Notes under the pieces: generated by a model
What the model saw: only the letters and a program-made list of their open reading frames with translations
Databases searched by the model: none
What the model was told of the DNA's origin: nothing
DNA from: Hofstenia miamia
Lineage: Eukaryota; Xenacoelomorpha; Acoela
NCBI GenBank assembly: GCA_004352715.1
Contig: SCFE01000053.1
Location: forward strand, 1,133,400 to 1,197,399
Direction: 5' to 3'
Length of the DNA stretch: 64,000 nucleotides
Shown: one piece after another, positions 58,852-64,000 of the stretch
How the letters are laid out: every line of letters starts with the position of its first letter
Numbering within the stretch: the stretch's first letter is position 1
Translations under genes and position numbers: made by a program

Positions 58852-59816
58852 TTAAAATTTGCTACTCTAATGATCTTCAAAACTTATATCTTGTTTGTGG
58901 TTTACTTGAAGCAACCTTGAAATCAAAAGTCCTAACTCCATATAACCTCTTCAATTCGAAGCCATTTTGTAAATACGACTTTCAAAATTTTAAGAGCACT
59001 ATCTTCTGCGTCAATAACGACAAACTAGTCAAAATTGTTTACATGAAAAATGGAGACGCCCAACTTATCGAAAATTATTTACCCTTTGTAATGGAAAATC
59101 CCGTGATTAGCTTAGAGGACTCGGAATTAAAAGAAGGGTGCCAAAAAATACCAGTTCTTTTGATTTTTGGAAAAGTTTCCAACGTTTCATGTAACGATGT
59201 CATACATTTCACAGAAAATTGTAACGAAAATGGCACAAAGAGCGATATTGCTCTTCTGAGATATATACTTAGACATTCGTCATGTGAAGATGTTCAAGAA
59301 TTTTCGTTGTTTATCGATTTTTTTAATGGAAGACAATCCGTTACATTTCTGTCCAATTTTACTGAACAGCTTGTAAATAACTTAATTATAATAACTGATG
59401 GTGCCTACAATTTGATAGTTGCCAACATTTACACTAAATATTTAGTTTTTTTAAGTGTTCAATTAACAATGAGATATGTTTGCAAGGATTCCAGTGTGTC
59501 ACGGCCAATATTTCAAAATGCTCCCTTTCGGTTGAAAGGGTTAATAGACGATGATTCTTCAGTGGATTATCTTTATCCAATTACAATTACAATGACTACC
59601 AACGAGAATTTATGCTTACATGTTTCATACTTAGCAGATATAACTTTATCAAAATATGGCAAAAAAATTTTTTTCGAATATTGGCTAACAACAGGTTTCC
59701 CCTGCAACCAAAGAGATAACATAATGTCCTTAATTGATGTTGATTTCAATGGGTTCGAAGATTTCGTTTGCGTTAGTGGGGATACACTATATGCTTCCTT
59801 CAATCGTTTAACGTAA
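58839..59816 (+). CDS. Long ORF 2: continuation of, or overlap with, ORF 1; FG-GAP-like end
   Basis: A 325-codon frame overlaps the ORF 1 stop by 13 bases. It lacks a signal peptide at its first ATG, and its frame stays protein-like upstream to about 58632, crossing one TGA at 58767-58769 (pieces STDILYFNNKEIVCDYGDD and YDPNNCDFVLFVNW). It contains repeating units of the form D-F-x-x-F-x-x-x-x-C-V-x-x-D-x-L, for example CKYDFQNFKSTIFCVNNDKL and IDVDFNGFEDFVCVSGDTLY, reminiscent of FG-GAP/VCBS beta-propeller blades. The KKIFFEYW ... VDFNGFED section resembles the ITFG1 (TIP) family by eye. This is best read as the second part of one secreted or membrane protein locus shared with ORF 1. It is either spliced through tiny introns or broken by a frameshift and a stop. 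Confidence 0.6.
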   Translation: MSGLVKICYSNDLQNLYLVCGLLEATLKSKVLTPYNLFNSKPFCKYDFQNFKSTIFCVNNDKLVKIVYMKNGDAQLIENYLPFVMENPVISLEDSELKEGCQKIPVLLIFGKVSNVSCNDVIHFTENCNENGTKSDIALLRYILRHSSCEDVQEFSLFIDFFNGRQSVTFLSNFTEQLVNNLIIITDGAYNLIVANIYTKYLVFLSVQLTMRYVCKDSSVSRPIFQNAPFRLKGLIDDDSSVDYLYPITITMTTNENLCLHVSYLADITLSKYGKKIFFEYWLTTGFPCNQRDNIMSLIDVDFNGFEDFVCVSGDTLYASFNRLT

Positions 59817-61245
59817 TACAAATCCTGATTTTTGATAACAACTTGGACTTTCCAAATATTGAATGACCAAATTGCTGATTTCCTCTTTTTATTTACTAAT
59901 TTAGGGATTTTATGTTTTTGTTATAGATTGTTCAATTAATAACGGGAACATAATAATATAAAATTACATTGTTATAAAGAAAAAAAAATACTTAAAACGA
60001 TTAAGGCCAATTTATGTAGAAATATTGATATAGAGTAAATGTTTTAGAAGTAATACATGCCATCGTTTTATCCTTCAACATACATATTATAACTGCATAT
60101 ATGAAAATGTGTACAAGTGCTCTTTTTATTATAATAAGAACCTGAAGAAATTGAAAACCAAAATGATTAAGCATCGTATAATGATGTACATTATGTTTTT
60201 TCCATCCAACGTAAATGCACATCAATATGCTTAAGGAAATAAATGTAAGTAAACTATGCTCACTCAACATTTGCGTCTATTATCTAAATACTATAAATAA
60301 AAGACAATTATTTGCAAATCCATTTTGATACGAACGAATCTTTGCATCAATTGCATTAAATTCGTCTGAATCTTTTTGAAACAATCGCAACTCCTTCGTA
60401 GATTTCAAAATCCCCAGAATTATCAACAGTATGAAATTTTTATTTCCTTGTAGTTTTTGAACTATAATCTTATCTGATTATCGTATAGCATACAAATTAA
60501 TTTAACAGCAAATTTATTCTAGGTAATATTGTAGCACTAAGTTGCCTTTGATAAGTAGTACTAGAACGCCTTAATTATTTCTAACAGCTATTTTTGCCAA
60601 ATTATATTACATTATTGCAAGAAACTATTCATATTATTTTGAACATATTTGAGAAAATTCTATTAACTTGTCTCAGGAATTGCCAGATTTAGAATGGACT
60701 GGACCACCATTTTTTATGCGATTCATACTTTTTTGTGCTTGATAGAAGCACACAAACGCTACACAGTGGGTATGATAATGGCAAACAATAGTTGGCAATG
60801 ATGTGATTCGATAATTGTATATGTATTGATTAACATGTGAATATCTATTTAATCCATAATATATGATAATTCAATTGCATTGCAATTTTCTTTATATTAA
60901 TCTTAACTCGGCAAGCGTGTGATATGTCACATTTCCTAAGTGCTTCTTAAGCCACCTCCACCGAATTTAGTAATAAAGTATTGATGCAACCATCCCTTTC
61001 TATCAGTTTTTATATATACGATGAGAGACATTTCTTATTGACTTTCTTTACTTGCGATATACAAGAAAGGTACGTCAATGCCGACCGCCCAATACCTCTG
61101 TTAAAAATTGAACACAAGCTCAGTCTAAACCCAGCCTGACCCAAGTTTAGATTAGGCCCAAATCCAACACTGTAATAAGCCGAGGTCGGCTTGGACTTGT
61201 GACGATGTATTGGAAATATTTGGTCCAAATTTTAATAGAACTGAC
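59817..61245. other. No recognisable gene
   Basis: AT-rich; small minus-strand frames at 60001-60270 and 61010-61228 lack motifs. A GACC/GGCCC-type island lies at 61115-61200, next to the element that follows. Confidence 0.5.
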
Positions 61246-61247
61246 TA

Positions 61248-62181
61248 CCGTAAACTGAGGTAACATTGAACACTTTACATATATTCCTGTTTATATATTT
61301 CAGAAATCAAGACAAAACTGCAAAACTTTGCTCTGTTATAATGGGGGTAACCTACTAGGTGATTCATGGAAATATAACCTATCCATAATAATATAGAATT
61401 TGTAAAAAGCTCAAAAATATGGGCGTTCAAAGTTACCCGTGAATTGGGGTAACTTTGAACACTATTTATAATTAGATCTTCTTGGTACCACTTTGCCAAC
61501 AATCCATCCCAAGTTCAAAACTAAACAAATAAATAGCATTTTCAATTCAAATTTAAACATTTTAATGACCAATGGAACAAGTTATATCGGGGTAACATTG
61601 AACACCTCCTTCAAATGTGAAGAGACTAATAATCAAACACAACAAATATAATGTTTTCAACATCACATACTTATTAATATACTATCAACTCATATTGAGA
61701 GGATCCTAATTTTGACAATTGTACTAGGTAATTACTTGATTGCTAAAAATTTGGCTCTCACAACCTAACTTTGAACATGTTCAAAGTTACCCCGAAACAA
61801 AGCCAGGATGCGATTTGCATATGAATAGGGCCAAATACATCAGTTGTTAAGCTTGTGACATCAAGTTTATGCGTAAGCCGTAGATGATTAGAAAGTTATT
61901 GAATGTTTTCAATAATAATTTATCCAAAAAGTAAGTGTACTTACTGTAAAAAGATAAAACTATACACAATGACGAAAATATGGCTTTCTTTGTTCACCAT
62001 CGAAATTGATATGTACAACCGCAGCAAATGTTACATGACCGAACTTCAACATTGTGTTAATTCTGATATAATTAAAAATTCAAATTATGTAAGAAAATTG
62101 AGAATATATTTATTAAATATCAATGTATGTGGCAATAAAACATTTTCTAATTGTGGCGTTCAATGTTACCCCAGTTTACGG
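61248..62181. mobile_element. TA-flanked inverted-repeat element with internal copies of its terminal motif
   Basis: CCGTAAACTGAGGTAACATT at 61248 recurs as its complement (CCGTAAACTGGGGTAACATT read from 62181 inwards); the inverted repeats span about 26 bp with two mismatches. TA lies immediately outside both ends (61246-61247 and 62182-62183). The core GGGGTAACWTTGAACAC appears three more times inside: forward at about 61446 and 61590, and inverted near 61775 in a small palindrome. The 934-bp body has no transposase. TA target and long inverted ends fit a non-autonomous Tc1/mariner-like element; the reiterated motif suggests multiple protein-binding sites. Confidence 0.8.
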
Positions 62182-62183
62182 TA

Positions 62184-62906
62184 TTATAGTATTATGCAGA
62201 AGTACACACAAATCAACCCAAACGAAGGGAATGTAATATAATTTATAAACAGTGTTAAAAATATAATTTGAATTTTGAAGTTTTTCATTGGTGTCACATA
62301 CATTTTTAAAACTAAATTTCATTGTGCAGATATTATTATAAGTTTTTAACAATCTCTAGCAAACGAAAAAATTAGAGAAATAGCAACTGGTGCACTGCTT
62401 GGTAAATATTTGTATTTGATTTACTAATTTCAAAAAAATCCTATTCCGCGATTCTAAATTCAATATATTGACCATTTTATAAATGATATTATTCTTGAAT
62501 AACTTAATTACCATTTTCATGCAGCACCTCATTTATTGTATTTATTGGTTAAGCAGTTCCACTTTGTACAAAAACAATTATGCATAAATTAAGTGCAGAA
62601 CTAATTTAATCAAAATGAATTTTTACAAATATCATTTTTTGTATTATATTCTGGTTTTGGTATACTAACATTGGCAATCTCTCAATTCTTACTCAATAGA
62701 ATTCGGTTAAAATGTGTATTCCTGCTGCTAAGTTAGAATGTAAACTAAAATGCAGTTTTCCTCTTTGCTATTCTTTCAGAATTAATTATAATTATCAGCT
62801 CTCAAATGTAAACTTTACCATCACTTCTATTTGCACTAAATCAATTGAAAATATATCTACTTAAAGACTAGGCAAACAAAGATCTTAAGTCATAATAGAC
62901 CTATAT
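62184..62906. other. No recognisable gene; upstream region of the receptor exon
   Basis: AT-rich sequence with stops in all frames. No clear promoter motif was identified. Confidence 0.5.
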
Positions 62907-63117
62907 ATGAATGATACTCATATACCTGTGCAATATCCATATTGGCGAACTGTCGATAGTGTGAGTTATTTAATTCTTAGCTTTGGAACAACATTTGGAT
63001 TTATCGTAATGATTTGGACTCTGTATAGATTTCCAAGAGCGTTTAATAACTCTGCTCTTCTAATCGTCTTCATATCAGTTTTTGATATTTTAAGTGTATG
63101 GTCAACTTTAGTACCAG
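62907..63117 (+). CDS. Rhodopsin-like GPCR, first exon (TM1-TM2)
   Basis: ATG at 62907 opens a 70-residue segment ending at a donor-like GTATTC at 63118 in phase 1. A short extracellular N-terminus with an N-glycosylation site (Asn2-Asp-Thr) precedes TM1 (SYLILSFGTTFGFIVMIWTL). It is followed by a basic first intracellular loop (YRFPRAFNNS) and TM2 (ALLIVFISVFDILSVWSTLV) with the conserved Asp of class A receptors. The short loop with Asn-Ser before TM2 fits rhodopsin-like peptide or orphan receptors of invertebrates. If unspliced, the frame would run to 63209 with a Lys/Phe-rich tail lacking TM character. Later exons would lie beyond the hAT insertion and outside the window. It could also be a truncated gene. 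Confidence 0.6.
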
Positions 63118-63465
63118 GTATTCTTTTGAAAATTTTCCAAAAAAAATATATCGTATTAGTTGAAAAATTCACCATCAACTTCATTTTGGAGAATAAGAAA
63201 ATCCAATGACAATTAATATTTTAGAGATCTTTCGGACCCAACCACTCATTGCATTTCTCAGACAACACTTCTATTAATGGAAGTAGATTGATTGAAGATT
63301 CCACATAAACTACTACTAATAGAAACTATAACAAATATAGTTACAGCAAGTCGCAATGACTTAATAATTTATACTTACATGTAATTCTGGTGACTATATT
63401 TTCTGGACTCTTGCATTTTTAAAAGAGTAAAGAATGTTGTAAGTATAATACCACAGGCTTTAAAG

Positions 63466-63893
63466 CAGTGGTTCTCAATTTTTTCCCAGTACATTGATAA
63501 CACCTTGAAACAAATTAAGATAGCAAAGAACAATTTTCTTTTGTTACTTTCTAACGCTGCTGCATATATGGTAGCTGCTGGGGAGTGTCTTAAGAACTTT
63601 TATTAAAAATTTTTGCATGTGACATGCTGGCACATTTACTTCATAATTATGCTGAGAAGATCAGGACCAAATACAAGAATCCTGATAAGCTGGTGATCAC
63701 TTTAAAAGCTGTTACGTCGAAGAACACGTCACGCAGACTTTTGTTTTATGAAATTGGTAGACCACATATTCCAATGTTTACAAGATGGGGTACAATACTG
63801 AGAGCTGACATTAGATATGATGCCCACTATTTACCAGAAATCCTACCTGTAGTGCTTTTGTTGTCAGCTGATGTGGAATTAATAAATTAAAAC
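63466..63893 (+). mobile_element. hAT-type transposon: 5' end and transposase fragment
   Basis: CAGTGGTTCTCAA at 63466 is the classic terminus of hAT (Charlie/Tip100-like) elements. From about 63553 the plus strand encodes NAAAYMVAAGECLKNFY, a stop, then KFLHVTC; after a one-base frame change it continues from 63624 as LAHLLHNYAEKIRTKYKN, VTSKNTSRRLLFYEIG and HIPMFTRWGTILRADIRYDA. The HVTC/AHLLHN and TRWGT motifs are typical of the RNase H-like core of transposases in hAT-related families. The stop and frameshift show it is inactive. The opposite end is not in the window. The insertion lies in the putative first intron of the receptor gene. Confidence 0.75.
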
Positions 63894-64000
63894 AACAGTC
63901 AGATGTATAGATCTAAAAATGGAATTGACAGAAATTACGTGGTGTTATAGTGGTCTTTTAGAATGAATTGATAATTAGAATCCCACAGATATTCAATGAG

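Noticed and set aside
59573-59821. Minus-strand ORF at the end of ORF 2
   Set aside because: Antisense shadow of the more protein-like ORF 2.
61903-62241. 112-codon plus-strand ORF at the end of the TA-flanked element
   Set aside because: It runs through the element's inverted repeat and shows no transposase motifs.
62966-63184. Minus-strand ORF over the receptor exon
   Set aside because: Antisense shadow of a sequence with clear transmembrane periodicity on the plus strand.
1-64000. CRISPR arrays, operons, ribosome binding sites or prophage
   Set aside because: No regularly spaced repeats with spacers and no compact same-strand gene runs; introns and retroelements show that the DNA is eukaryotic.

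Overview
The window reads as AT-rich nuclear DNA (roughly 70% A+T by eye, not computed) from an invertebrate metazoan. The animal signals are a CRIP-type LIM protein, the first exon of a seven-transmembrane receptor, GT-AG spliceosomal introns, and decayed Penelope-like, LINE, hAT, piggyBac and TA-target elements. I cannot place the phylum from sequence alone. Gene density is low and most of the window is intergenic or intronic repeat debris.

Layout. 1-4707: no gene; a 1,378-bp block is present twice in tandem around a single N. 4708-12900: no convincing gene. 13.7-19.5 kb: a transposon graveyard holding coding blocks bounded by ATCT repeats, a LINE reverse transcriptase 3' half, a small inverted-repeat element, two Penelope-like remnants and a nested insertion. 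20.9-21.4 kb: a 231-bp perfect tandem duplication. 22.36-34.84 kb: a ten-exon minus-strand gene that I assembled from splice sites; every junction keeps frame and it encodes about 585 residues of an unrecognised, partly disordered protein with two candidate PP1-docking motifs. Its introns contain a 1,000-N gap, a dispersed repeat that stops about 10 bp from a splice donor, and a long foldback element. 34.9-41.5 kb: decayed coding-like sequence, TA microsatellites and one isolated minus-strand exon. 41.58-42.54 kb: an internally decayed piggyBac-type element with TTAA duplications. 44.5-45.0 kb: a tRNA-Ser-like sequence joined to a LINE 3' fragment. 46.18-55.31 kb: the two-exon CRIP gene (79 residues), split by an 8.9-kb intron that holds a LINE remnant. 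57.92-59.82 kb: two overlapping long ORFs on the plus strand that probably form one gene or pseudogene. 61.25-62.18 kb: a TA-flanked inverted-repeat element with internal copies of its own terminal motif. 62.9-63.1 kb: first exon of a rhodopsin-like receptor, followed by a hAT-type transposase remnant reaching towards the window end.

The genes show no sign of acting in one pathway; they are independent loci separated by repeats. The most useful results are the assembled orphan gene, the split CRIP gene, the puzzling 57.9-59.8 kb locus, and several well-delimited mobile elements. At least two structures (1951-4707 and 46321-46580) look like assembly artefacts.
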